Below are positions 42,111-52,916 of a DNA stretch of 64,000 bases, one piece after another. The position numbers and the translations under genes are program-made. The first letter of the stretch is position 1, and each line of letters starts with the position of its first letter. The DNA is taken from positions 2,666,001 through 2,730,000 of the forward strand of contig OU964934.1 in the NCBI GenBank assembly GCA_918807975.1, written 5' to 3'. The notes beneath the pieces are model-generated. The model had not been told where the DNA came from. It saw nothing but the letters and a program-made list of their open reading frames with translations, and made no database searches. The DNA is from Aplidium turbinatum. Taxonomy: Eukaryota > Chordata > Ascidiacea > Aplousobranchia > Polyclinidae.

Positions 42111-43214
42111 TTCTTCTTGCGTTTGAGGCCGCCAAAGAGCACGTTATTACATCCAGGCGCAGCAGCCAATGGATTGTGTATTCATCGAGCGTTGTTAGGT
42201 CCACATGTCTATCTTGTGGTCGGTATACAGGACATTGATAGATAATGTGGTGTGCAGTTTGAAAATCTGAGCCACACGCACAAGATGGTGAATCGGCGAG
42301 GCCCCACTGGAACATGTTGCTGCTGAAACGGCCCACTCCAGTCCGCAGGCGATTGAGCTTCACCCATTCCTTCTGGGGTAGTTCTGCTCCAGGTGGGGTG
42401 TTGGTATTGGTAAGGACTGTGAATTGGGTTGGTCTCGCAACTTCTCTCCATTCACGGTTCCAAACTTCGGAAATGTGGAAGTTCGATTTGCAGATAGCTG
42501 CAGCATGTCGGGAGAATGGGCGTCGAGATTTCAAGCGCTGGGGCTTTTGGGAGTGCGAGTTTAGGACAATCTGGTTGAGGAGGTGATCATCCCTTGACAT
42601 AGCTTGTAGGACCAGACTACGTACGTGGTTTTCCCTACGAAGTCTACCTGGGGCGATGCCTGATAGTACCGGCAGAAAGTTAGTGGGAGTTGGAAGCAGG
42701 CAACCGGTGATTATTCTCATGGTGGTGTTGAGGGCAGTGTCAATTTTGGAAGTGTGTACGCTGCGGCACCAAGTGGGGGAAGCATATTCGGAGGTGCTGT
42801 AAACAAGTGCAAGAGCACTTGTACGGAGTGTGGATGTACTAGCACCCCAGGATGTTCCAGCTAGGCATCTCAGCAAGTTGTTGCGTGCTGATAGCTTAGC
42901 ATGGATGGCTTCAGCATGGTGTTTGTAGGTTAATTGTCGGTCGAGCTTCACTCCTAGGTAGGTGGGACACAGGTTGTGTGGGAGTGGGTTTCCGTTGAGA
43001 GAGACTGACAATTGGCGCGTAGATTCCATGCTGCAAAGGTGAAAAGGTGTGACGGTGGTCTTTGCCAGGCTCAGTTTCAGCATCCACAGCTTCAGGTAGT
43101 CTGCGATTTGGGCCATGTCATCTGTAAGTGCTTCCTCTACCACATGCCAGGACTTGTCCGAATTGAGTAGTGCCAGATCATCAGCATAGCCGTACTGATG
43201 ATAGTGATGCCACA
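42111..43214 (-). pseudogene. 5'-truncated I/jockey-group LINE with 12-bp target duplication
   Basis: The minus-strand frame starts inside the reverse transcriptase (HQYGYADDLALLNSD, the YADD catalytic box). It continues KLWMLKLSLAKTTVTPFHL, YLGVKLDRQLTYKHH, ALVYSTSEYASPTWCRS, MRIITGCLLPTPTNFLPVLS, LNRLRTGVGRF and CACGSDFQTAHHIIYQCP. The duplication GGGGGCTTACAC (42099-42110, 43215-43226) flanks it. The frame is open throughout, so it is young, but 5'-truncated and not autonomous. It splits the nuclease-like gene. Confidence 0.9.
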
Positions 43215-44504
43215 GGGGGCTTACACGAGGCAATGGAATGACGGAACATCAGCGGGCCATCTGGACGATGTCGTCTCCTGTATCATCTGCCTACAATTGT
43301 GCTAGATGCAAGAATTTTGTGAGATGAGGTATACAAGCAGTGAACAGCACAAAGAGGAAACTTCAGCAAGAATTTCAAGGGACACAGTAGATCGGACTAA
43401 ACTGGCTACTACACTCGAACTCTATAGCCCATTTAAAGATGAGATCACATTGCGCAATATCATTACTGGGATGAACGCTGGCGCTGACGTGAAAGTACAC
43501 AACCTTATTGCTGTGGGTATGGAAACTGTTGCCAAAATGGATGGCCAGTTGATATGTTCGTATTCACATAGACGGAACACAAAAGTGAAAACATTGGCAT
43601 CAGCGAAGGCAGTCATGGTTGCAGATGAGCAAATGATAGAACCATCAATCCTATTTCAAAGGTTTATGATTGTGATTGTGTCGCAGTCTGGAGACCTAAG
43701 CTTGAATGAAGTGATGCAGTATGAACTCTGCCCATATCCACCATCTTTGTTTGAAGCTCAAAATCTATTACGCAAGCCAGACAAACCTACCCTGCTGGAA
43801 GCAATACGGAACTATGCCGCTTCTTTGGAAGATGCTGTTCTTCGGACTGCACCAAAGACGGAGCACTACGTCCTAAATGGGGGCTCTCTCTTCCATCGAC
43901 TGAAATGGACAGAAGGATGCACATAGTTCAATTGTGGATGATTACGCATCTTTCACAACTGGGTTGTATAGTAAAGCAACTGTCGTTTTCAATGGATATG
44001 GAGGGCCCAGTACAAAGGATAACGCACACCAAAGACAGAAAACATCTGCTGCTAGAAAGGTCAATGTGACCGAATCTACCAAGTTTGTTGGGAAGAAGCA
44101 AGACTTCCTGTCAAATGATGCCAACAAGCAGTCACTCGTTGATATGATAGCAACTCGACTAAAACAGTGTGACTGTTATGTTGTGCAAGCAGAAGGGGAT
44201 GCAGATGTAGACATAGTACGAGCAACGGTGGATTCATCTAAACAGAGAACCACCACGCTCATTGGAGAGGATACAGATCTCCTTATTCTTCTCTACTATG
44301 GTGATGTAGACTGTAAAGATCTGTACGTCCGATCAGACAAGGGGAAGCCAACTATCTACAACATCAGAGTTCTGAAAGATTTACTTGGGAACCACGTCTG
44401 CACTGACCTGTTGTTTGTTCATGCATAATTTACAGGCTGTGATACATCTTCCAGAATCTTTGGTGTTGGAAAAAAATCAGTGTTTCAAAAAGTTATCAAG
44501 GGAG

Positions 44505-45181
44505 TTCAGATAATATGAAACCAAGGAACTTTCAGAAATAATTAATTAAGCTACCATTCAATGTTTTATAGGCAGAGAAAACTTTTTCTCGAACCGTAGA
44601 AAATTTCATTGTCAGATCATGTATTGTATTGTATTGAGTTTAAATTTAACCGTTGTTATTGCGTTCATAAACGTAGTTGCACTGATGGGAATTTAATATT
44701 CGAAAACGCGTTCTGCAACACTGTTTTTTGCACTCTGCAATGCCTGATGCAGATTTATCTGTAGATTTCCATCACGCATTGAAGTGGTGATCTGACAATG
44801 AAATTTTCTACGGTTCGAGAAAAAGTTTTCTCTGCCTATGGTAGCTTTCAGAAATAATTAATTAAGCTACCATTCAATGTTTTATAGGCAGAGAAAACTT
44901 TTTCTCGAACCGTAGAAAATTTCATTGTCAGATCATGTAATGTATTGTATTGAGTTTAAATTTAACCGTTGTTATTGCTTTCATAAACGTAGTTGCACTG
45001 ATGGGAATTTAATATTCGAAAACGCGTTCTGCAACACTGTTTTTTGCACTCTGCAATGCCTGATGCAGATTTATCTGTAGATTTCCATCACGCATTGAAG
45101 TGGTGATCTGACAATGAAATTTTCTACGGTTCGAGAAAAAGTTTTCTCTGCCTATAAAACATTGAATGGTAGCTTAATTAA
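44505..45181. mobile_element. double palindromic MITE
   Basis: Two nearly identical 270-bp units (about 44568-44838 and 44880-45150) each begin GGCAGAGAAAACTTTTTCTCG and end with its reverse complement. The outer borders add AATTAATTAAGCTACCATTC and its inverse. TTATCAAGGGAG of the nuclease-like gene is repeated on both sides (44493-44504, 45182-45193), 12 bp, unusually long for a DNA element. Transcripts could fold into a very long hairpin. Confidence 0.75.
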
Positions 45182-46059
45182 TTATCAAGGGAGACTCTGT
45201 ATTGCGATCATGCTCAAATATTTTTTGTGCACCACACTCTGAACAAAGTGATGTAGAAAGTGCTGGATGTAAGGCTGTAGTATCACTATTTAATGGGACA
45301 ACATCTGACTCGCTCGCATCATTACGTTATGGCTATCTTTGCAAAAAGTTGTGACATCAAGCACATTTGTGACAACTGAGCAGTTGCCGCCGACAAAATC
45401 TGCATTGAAATACCACTCATTACGCTGCTACTTGCAAGTGCCAAAATGGATGCTGAAAAATGGGGTTGGAAAATTCAAGGTGATAAGCTATTACCAGAGA
45501 TGACGGACAAAAACCCTGCTCCTGACATTCTACTAAAAACGGTTCACTGTAATTGTTCAACTGGGTCACTGGGTGCAATACACTCAGGTGCGGTTGTAAA
45601 AAGTATGGACTTGAGTGTACAATAGGGTGGCTCTTAAAATTGAGTTTTTGAATTTTGCTTGGGACACCCTTTCAAGTGGTGAGGTTGTCAGAAAAAATAA
45701 CTCTTGCAAATTTTTTTTAAATTTGAAGTTGATTTAGAGGTGGCCCTCCCCCCCTAAAGTTCTGTGCCCTCCCTCAAAATACCAAATCTGCATATCTCGA
45801 AAACCACTTCAGCTAGAGATACAGTTTTTGTGTTAAAAGATGCAGAAAACATGGTTTTCTATCTGCTTTCTGAACATTGAATGCATCTACCTTGAGTAGA
45901 AAAGCAGTTATTTAGAAAAAACGCATTTGACCAATTCTTGATTTTACAACCTTTTTTGTGACCACAAAACCGTCTACAAAATTTCGTTTTTTTGTCTTAA
46001 TTTTTGCACCTTAGAGGGAACACTGGTAACGATATTCATTTCAAAATGTAATTCTGGTC

Positions 46060-46700
46060 AGTACTGGAAGAAGCGATATTATCGACAATATTTTACATAT
46101 TGCCTTGCGTATCGTGACAGGATGTTTGCGACCTACACCATCGGACAATTTTCCTGTCCTTGCAGGCAACCAACCAACTGAGTTTTGTCGCGAAAAAGCC
46201 ATCCTGTCTCTTTCTCGCCGCACTACGAACCCCAACCACTTGCTCCACTCAAGTCTCTATGAGTCTATGAGTGAGCAATCGAGCATCCTCGGCAACTGAA
46301 ATCGAGACAACCATTTGTATGTGACGCACAACTCCTGATGAAAACCGCTGAAGACCAATCCATCAGCGCGACTACCTGGGAGGACAACAAATGGAGCTCA
46401 GAGTGGAAGAAGAACTCCTCAAGACTCTAAAGTTGTATCTCCGACACCAGCCGCCATCCAACCGGAATGCATAATTTGCCAAGGAAGGCCTGGGTGCGGC
46501 TCAACCGCCTGCGTACTGGGCTAGCCTACAGGAGTCAGACTATTCCGCTCCAACATGCACAAATGGGGGATGGCTCCATCCGCAATCTGTGAGTGTGGCA
46601 AAGAGGAAGAAACCACAGACCACACCATCTGTAACTGCGCCAAATGGGGTGCGTGGTCTGCTTGAACTGGATGACGAATCAATGGATAAATGGACGAATC
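46060..46700 (+). pseudogene. I/jockey-group LINE C-terminal fragment
   Basis: Frames read LRIVTGCLRPTPSDNFPVLAG, EKAILSLSRRTTNPNHLLH, then after frameshifts VRLNRLRTGL and CECGKEEETTDHTICNC. The order is the same as in the LINE at 42111-43214. Decayed by several frameshifts. Confidence 0.75.
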
Positions 46701-46724
46701 AAAGGATTGCTGCTCGACACTTGC

Positions 46725-47345
46725 TCAAGCATCTAAACCGCATCGCCACTGCCCAAGAGTGGTAAAAGACAGAGCCCTTGACCCCTGGAGTAACAAAGAA
46801 GGTTTAAACGAAGAAGAATCGACAATATTGTTCTTGTTGGAATTTGGAAACAGTTTCCTGTGTTCAGTAACAACTTGCAAAAGAAACTGAAGTTGTGGCT
46901 CATCTTCAGTTAAGATTTTGTTAAAATCCTGGATTAGACTTAGAGCAACTCCTCTCTCTGCTCTGTCATTCACTACTGAAAGTCCCTTCGCCATGTGTAA
47001 AGCTTGAATAAATGCACCATCTTCAGTCCAATGAGCAAGATCCTTTGAAAGTATAATTATTGCTTCATCTTCACCCAACAGCTGAAGAAGCCATTTTGAA
47101 TTAGAGGTGTAATACTGTTCTAGACCCTTATTGCTAAGAAACGCATCTACTTTGATGCTTGGTCTCCTTGGTGGACGTTCTCCTGTTTCATCTAACATGG
47201 TTGCCACCATTAGCTTTTTACTTTCCACAGACAATCAAGAGTCAAACAAGGCTAGTCGAACCATTTCTTCGGACAGATACCATGAATGCAAATCAAGCTT
47301 TTTGCATAAATCGCCTTCGCCATCCAACAAGTGCGATGCATAGCA
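46725..47345 (-). pseudogene. putative transposase remnant of the TAGGGTGGCTC element
   Basis: The frame 46725-47234 (169 codons) holds SVVNDRAERGVALSLIQDFN and LTEDEPQLQFLLQVVTEHRKLFPN. Just upstream in the same direction LDLHSWYLSEEMVRLALFDS is readable before a stop. The pattern 'VVNDCAERGI.LI.DF....DEEQ.Q.LLQVVE.HR..FP' occurs in a family of unnamed proteins in cnidarians and arthropods that I take to be transposon-borne. Position between the inverted arms supports a transposase role; the catalytic part is not visible. Confidence 0.55.
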
Positions 47346-48546
47346 CCTGAAGCTGGAAAGCGGATTCCACGCTCAGGAGTTTCTCCAAGGAATATGATAA
47401 AAAACGGTTATTTTAACTATGCATGAATGCATAAAAGTTAAAGAATACTTATTTCGTTTATTGCTTTACCAGTTTTACAGGTTAGTTTATGAACTTTGTT
47501 AATTGAATAGGTTGGGCCACAATACTTGTTTAGCACTGTTTTGTGCTAGAATACCGAAAACAGGTTTTTTCTAAATAACTGCTTTTCTACTCAAGATAGA
47601 CGCAATCACTGTTCAGAAAGCAGATAGGAAATCATGCTTTCTGCATCTTTTGACACAAAAACCGTATCTCTAGCTCAAGCAGTTTTTGAGATATGCAGGT
47701 TTTGTATTTTGGAGGAGGGCGCAAAACTTTAGGGGGGGAGGGCCACCTCTAAATCAATTTGAAATTCAAAATTTTTTTACAGGTGTTATTTTTTCTTACA
47801 ACCTCACCTTTTAAAAGGGTGTCCCACACAAAATTCAATTTTTTTTCATTTTTTGCCAAATAAGAGCCACCCTAGTGTACAAGGGCATGTGGTCCTCGCC
47901 AGGACGGCAACTGTGCAAACATTAACAATGCATCCATTCTAAAAGATATTGATGACTGATTTATAACTCACACCTGATAAGACAGTTTTGTGACTTCTGG
48001 TATATCAAAGTCTTCTTTGAACGTATTTAGTGATAGAAAAGTATGAATATATAATATGTTATGTATGAATGAAGATATTAGCCTATTGATTGATGTCATC
48101 GGAGATGAAGCAAAATGATTAAGTTTACTGTGAGTATCTTTTGCACACAGTATTTTATTACAATATTTCCACATACTTTAAAATTGTAAATATTCGTGTA
48201 AATAGGTGAAAACGTCATGATGATGTAGTAATAGATGACGTCAAAAGTGAACGTTGGAGTACTGTGTTAACTGTTAAGATTACTGGGGTAATGCAGTTTA
48301 AGGTTAAATTTGCCATTTTTATAGGTTAAGAATCAGTGTTTTTTTTTGGATTTCGTTTATATACGAGTATTTCGGTAAAATGGCGCCACCTTGAATTACA
48401 TAATATTTAGACCCTTTGTGACGCTCGAATTTTGGAAAACTTTTGATATGTTGTTCTCTAAACCGAAAACTATTGGAAAATACCAAAAAACGTTTTCTTG
48501 CAATTTTTTTTGGGTTGGTCAGCATATTGAGTTATTGACCCTACTA

Positions 48547-48940
48547 TAATACATTAAAGTGAACAATGAACATAAGCTATAAACTACGAACATTTTCGGC
48601 CATACACATGTTAGCCCTTTTCAAGTACGGTACCGGAAAATAACTGATCTACAGAATGAATTGAAAAACGAAATGCATAAGACTGAAATGACAAAGTAGG
48701 GGAGAAAGGCACCACATGACATGGCGGTTAATTCCACGGGGCAAAAAATGCATCATATGATGAATTGCGGCAAACAACTGCGTATTGAGACAAGGATTGC
48801 AGGATTTTATGAGCAAAAGCTTTGTGGATTTTAGTATCAAATTCGGTGAAACGTTTACGCACACCTCTAAAAGACTCTAAGGATAAAAATTATCCTTGGA
48901 GTAAACAAAGATTTTGTAGTTGCTGAAGAATTAGTTCAGC
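48547..48940. other. no gene seen
   Basis: AT-rich spacer between the nuclease-bearing element and the SINE. No conserved protein or repeat recognised. Confidence 0.35.
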
Positions 48941-48949
48941 TGATTCCTA

Positions 48950-49258
48950 TCAAGGGTGCTACAAGTTGGTTGTTGCTTGGTTTTGAATCTTTATCCTCGG
49001 ACTGACAAAGCCTTGATAGGTTATTCCTGGTAGTTTCGCATACTTGCAGTGGCTCTTGACGCAGGGCCGGTTACCGAGATTGGCAAAGTAAAGTTTCCGA
49101 TTGTTGAAGTGTTGTTTCCGGGGAATTATTCCATTCATTAGATGCCGCTAAATGGAGAACAGTCCTGAAATGCGTTGCTCAGCGCACACCCCGAGAGTCG
49201 AACTAGTGCCACGTGATATTGAGCCAGGCGCGTAACAACTGAGCTAACGGGGTGGACA
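48950..49258 (-). mobile_element. tRNA-derived SINE
   Basis: On the minus strand CCCCGTTAGCTCAGTTG is a tRNA 5' half with an A-box, and TAGTTCGACTCTCGGGG is the T-arm with a B-box. The body goes on through GCGCTGAGCAACGCATTTC to about 48950, where AACCAAGCAACAACC might be its end. The anticodon arm is degenerate, so it is not a working tRNA. RNA polymerase III would start at the head. Confidence 0.6.
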
Positions 49259-49569
49259 ACTGGAGCCATTATTCTAAAGGCATTCCGTTAATGCTTTAAA
49301 GTCATGAGTCTGAATCTGTCAAAACTGGTATAAGTAGGCTATGGCCCACCAAGGCCATTTAGAGTTTGGTTTTGGCTCAACCCCAATGTTAGAAAAAGGT
49401 TGCCGATTGCCAAACCCTGCCTGCTCTAAAATCTAAATATCAAGGATCCCAGCGACAAATTTCAAATAAACTTAGATCGTGTGTTCAAAAAAACCCAGAT
49501 GAGGCAAAGAAAACCCAGGTCCAGAAAAGATGACAGGCTAGTACGGTAAAGCGGTTAAAAGTACCTGCA

Positions 49570-50205
49570 TGTGCTTTGGATGCAACCTAGTTCGTACCAT
49601 GAACAGTTCGGACCGTCAGTTCGTACCTTGAAAAGATCGAGAAAAAAAAACAAAAAAAGCCGAAGTCGCTGATCACAGTTTCCGCAATCATTTTTAAATT
49701 TTCCCCCTGAAAAGATCGAAAGAAAAAATAGCTCAAAACCGAAGTTTGCTGATTGCAGTTTCCGCAAACATTTTTCCGCAGTTTCCGCTAACTCTAACCA
49801 TAGAGTAATCTATGCTCTAACCCTCGCTGATCGCAGTTTCCATTAACCCTTACCCTAATTCTAACCATAGAGTAATCTATGCTCTAACCCTAACCCTCGC
49901 TAATCGCAGTTTCCGCAAACATTTTTTCGCAGTTTCCGCTAACTCTAACCATAGAGTAATCTATGTTCTAACCCCCGCTGATCGCAGTTTCCACAAAATT
50001 TTTTCCGCAGTTTCCGTTAACCCTTACCCTAATTCTAACCATAGAGTAATCTATGCTCTAACTCTAACCCTCGCTGATCGCAGTTTCCGCAAACATTTTT
50101 CCGCAGTTTCCGCTAACTGCAGTTTCCGCTTACCCTAACTCTAACCATAGAGTACTGTAGCTTAACTCATAGAGCTCATAGAGCTCTAACTCATAGAGCT
50201 CTAAC
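49570..50205. repeat. minisatellite (GCTGATCGCAGTTTCCGC / CTAACCATAGAGTAATCTATG)
   Basis: Blocks CGCTGATCGCAGTTTCCGC, AAACATTTTTCCGCAGTTTCCGCTAACTCTAACC and ATAGAGTAATCTATGCTCTAACC alternate about five times, getting more regular to the right. The palindrome ATAGAGTAATCTAT recurs in each unit. The same TCTAACCATAGAGCTCT continues after the hAT-like element, at 53951, so that element inserted into the array. Confidence 0.8.
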
Positions 50206-50254
50206 CAGGGCCCACAAGAGGGGGGGACAACCGGTGCATTGCACCGGGGCCCGG

Positions 50255-50760
50255 TGAGCTCAGGGGGGCCCGACAAGATGTCTAAATTCACGCGCTAAAA
50301 ATTTTAACAACTTTGCATAAAATATTGTTTTTATATTTGTTCCGTGTTTCGATTAGGCCCCCTCATGGGTGTGCCCTTATTTAAAACTACGGAATTTTCA
50401 TTTATTTCAGTTTAGGGGGGCCCGACAAAATGTTTAAATTTGCATCGGTTCAAATTGTGCAAAGGTTGATTTTTCATAAAACATTGTTTTTTATATTACA
50501 GTAGTTCCGTGTTTCGAGTGGGCCCCTCTAGAGTAGCCTATGCCCTTTTTTAAAAATACATAATTTTCAATTTTTTTAGTTCAAGGGGGCCCGTCAAAAT
50601 GTTTAAATTTGCGTGCTGAAGTCGATTTTGTATAAAATATTGTTTTTTATATTAGTTTTGTATTTCGATTGGCCCATCATGGGCATTCCTTTTTAAAAAA
50701 CTACAGAATTTTCAATTTTTTTAGTTCAGGGGGCCCGACAAAATGTTTATATTTTAGCGC
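50255..50760. repeat. 150-170-bp tandem repeat, about 3.5 copies
   Basis: GGGGGCCCGACAAAATGTTTA recurs at about 50264, 50414, 50584 and 50728, each time followed by TTGCATAAAATATTGTTTTTTATATT and TCCGTGTTTCGA-like blocks. Copies are diverged. Confidence 0.75.
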
Positions 50761-52306
50761 TAAGGTCTTGTTGATTTGGCCAGGCTAACCATCGAATCAA
50801 AACTAGCCAAAACAATTGACTTTGACACATCAGAAATTTTTCTGGTAGAAAGGCTAGAAAAGCTCCTCTAAAAAATATAGGCTTTATGTGAATAGGCTTG
50901 TTTCAGAGAGTAGATTTTATGTTATATTTCAGTGTGTGCACGCCTTGAATTTGCAGTTTTTGTGGAGGTCCAACTGAACTGCCTCCTTTGGCTTGTTAAA
51001 AATGCAACACCAAGTCAAATTAAATCATTTGCAGATTTTCATTGTCTATTGTAAACACTTCAAGGCTACTACTGGTAAACAAGCAGTGCTAATGAGCAGG
51101 TCAGCACCATCTGCCAGAGAGATACCCTGAGACAACTTCCAAAATGTATAACTGTACATTCTTACTCTGCAATCAACAATAGTTAGATCAGATGTGCAGT
51201 TGCAGTCACTGCTTTGTAATCCTGTTGGAAGTCTAGGTGTAATCATGACAGAGACTAGCGAACATGTCCACCGGCAAGGCCTGCAATCCCTGCATAGTTG
51301 AATGTGGTGGAAATGTCTGTCAAGGATTTGGAGGGCTGTATGTGTGTTTTATTGTGAATATTTCAGTGTTTATGTTTAATGCAAATATTGCAGTGTGAGT
51401 GAATATTTCAGTTTATTTCAATGTTTTAATTTCAGTGTTTGTCTGGGTGCTTTAATGTGAATATTTGGGTGTGTATGTTTTAATCAGCAGTTGATTGATC
51501 AGGGTAGGTTACAGTAATTACACAGAAGGTATTCCATGCATGTTTCTGACAAATTGTCAATTTATGACACTTAAGCAAGCAGTGACAGTTATGTGTATTG
51601 AAATATTGTTAGAGTTGTTGAGCAAGATGTTCTCACTGTCACTTTTTCAGTAGGGTACAAAACTGTTCAAGTGTTTTTTTTTGGTTACAAATTATCGAAG
51701 TAGCTATTTTTACCCACTTGTAACCATGGTTACAATCCGGTGTTACCAGAGTTAAGATTAAAGTCAGGAAGGGTTAAGGTAAGGGTTAGGAATAAGGTTA
51801 GGGTTTTAATCTTTGCCCAGTACTAACAAAAATTTCCACAATACAAGTTTTTTTTTCAACAGCTTTAAACTTTTCTCAAATTAAGGCAGAATTTCTCAAA
51901 TTAAGCTACTGAGGCTATATTTACACTATAGTATATAGTGTAAATATATCTAAACACAGCCTACAATTATACTGAAATCATGAAGCTTCTCTGATATACA
52001 GTACAATATTTTTGAGTTTTTAGGGTTTGTTGAATCATTTTGCTATATTAATGCAAGCAAGTTTCATAAAAGCAGTGCTGGAAAATAATTTTTGTCCTTG
52101 TAGCAGGGCCAAATGTCATAACAGTCTAACAGAATGTGAAGAAAGGCGTTCTTCCCGGCTATCAGCACAAGGCTGATTACTCACTAGCACAGCGAGCTGC
52201 AGTGACGCTTCGCTAACCAGAACGGTGTAGCTTCCACGCCAGCCATTGAGACCTCCAATTAAACGTTTAAGTTATTTTGGCAGCCGATTGTAGCATCGAA
52301 TAGACA

Positions 52307-52353
52307 GCGATAGACACGTGTTTCGCCCATGAGGCTGGGCTTATCAGTATCGC
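52307..52353 (-). ncRNA. hammerhead ribozyme, inverted unit, core altered
   Basis: Read on the minus strand it has the same stems as the other two (GCGATA/TATCGC, GCCCA/TGGGC, ACAC/GTGT), but the core reads CTGATAA where CTGATGA is required. The changed base is the catalytic G8 position, so cleavage should be lost. Confidence 0.8.
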
Positions 52354-52586
52354 ACCGTATTCTTGCCACTTGAGTAATCGACCGCCGCTTTACCAGTCAG
52401 TTTAACTCTTATCTTTGTGGAAAGAAAGAGCCAACAAAACCAGCAGGTGCCAGGGGTAGGTCAATGTGAAGAAAGGCGTTCACCCTTTGGCACCTGCTGG
52501 TTTTGTTGGCTCTTTCTTTCCACAAAGATAAGAGTTAAACTGACTGGTAAAGCGGCGGTCGATTACTCAAGTGGCAAGATTACGGT

Positions 52587-52633
52587 GCGATACTGATGAG
52601 CCCAGCCTCATGGGCGAAACACGTGTCTATCGC
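52587..52633 (+). ncRNA. type I hammerhead ribozyme, unit 2
   Basis: Stem I GCGATA (52587-52592) pairs with TATCGC (52628-52633). The core CTGATGA (52593-52599) is followed by stem II GCCCA/TGGGC (52600-52604, 52611-52615) with loop GCCTCA, then GAA (52616-52618), stem III ACAC/GTGT and the cleavage-site C at 52627. All invariant core bases are present. Stem III is four pairs with no loop, or three pairs closed by CG, so it may act as a dimer as short-stem III hammerheads do. GGCGGTCGATT (52554-52564) can pair with AATCGGCTGCC (52651-52661), extending stem I past an internal loop. It would cut tandem transcripts into 330-nt units. Confidence 0.92.
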
Positions 52634-52916
52634 TGTCTATTCGATGCTACAATCGGCTGCCAAAATAACTTAAACGTTTAATTGGAGGTCTCAATGGCTG
52701 GCGTGGAAGCTACACCGTTCTGGTTAGCGAAGCGTCACTGCAGCTCGCTGTGCTAGTGAGTAATCAGCCTTGTGCTGATAGCCGGGAAGAACGCCTTTCT
52801 TCACATTGACCTACCCCTGGCACCTGCTGGTTTTGTTGGCTCTTTCTTTCCACAAAGATAAGAGTTAAACTGACTGGTAAAGCGGCGGTCGATTACTCAA
52901 GTGGCAAGAATACGGT

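Larger units (their letters stand above)
45623..47874 (-). mobile_element. hAT-like element with TAGGGTGGCTCTTA ends and long inverted arms
   Basis: TAGGGTGGCTCTTAAAATTG at the left and its near inverse at the right, with the exact 8-bp duplication GTGTACAA (45615-45622, 47875-47882). The arms match inverted for about 350 bp (for example TTTAGAAAAAACGC.., GCATATCTCGAAAACCACTTC..). It holds an open frame on the minus strand (46725-47234) and a LINE fragment on the plus strand (46060-46700). Related ends occur at 26351 and 36172. Confidence 0.8.
41343..47965 (+). pseudogene. FEN/PIN-nuclease-like protein gene, broken, many insertions
   Basis: The pieces, all on the plus strand and in order, match a large protein often left unnamed in invertebrate genomes. 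41343-41531: SIGHSIIQAVRPRTVVAPL. 41870-42110: LPIFASAGHPNYL..VIRRSDKLWAGPGCDLVIEP. 43227-43926: RGNGMTEHQRAIW..YSPFKDEITLRNIITG. 43934-44504: ATVVFNGYGGPSTKDNAHQR, VVQAEGDADVDIVRA, TTLIGEDTDLLILL, FTGCDTSSRIFGVGKKSVF. 45194-45614 and 47883-47965: Cys-rich end. 'VFDG', 'G.AD.DIV' and 'EDTDLLIL' follow the order of FEN1-type nuclease motifs (VFDG, GEAEA, EDMDxL), so I infer a metal-dependent 5'-nuclease fold. It is broken by three or four insertions plus a handful of frame breaks and is surely inactive. Confidence 0.6.
40770..48546 (+). mobile_element. TIR element (TAGTAGGGTCAA ends) carrying a nuclease-like gene
   Basis: TAGTAGGGTCAA at 40770 and TTGACCCTACTA ending at 48546 are inverted ends. 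Inside, AATTGCAAGAAAACGTTTT..GG is present near 40813 and inverted near 48490, so the arms are inverted for perhaps 300 bp. The only protein between them is the broken gene described at 41343-47965. The target duplication is not clear. It holds a LINE, a double MITE and a hAT-like element. I infer, but cannot prove, that the gene belongs to the element. Confidence 0.55.

Noticed and set aside
49180-49258. Functional tRNA gene
   Set aside because: The head has A- and B-boxes but no proper anticodon stem, and a SINE body follows.
49780-49900. CTAACCCTAACCCT, telomere-like
   Set aside because: Only one or two TTAGGG-like words in a row; they are part of the minisatellite unit. The GGGTTAG words near 24890, 40575-40735 and 51780 are likewise too short for interstitial telomere.
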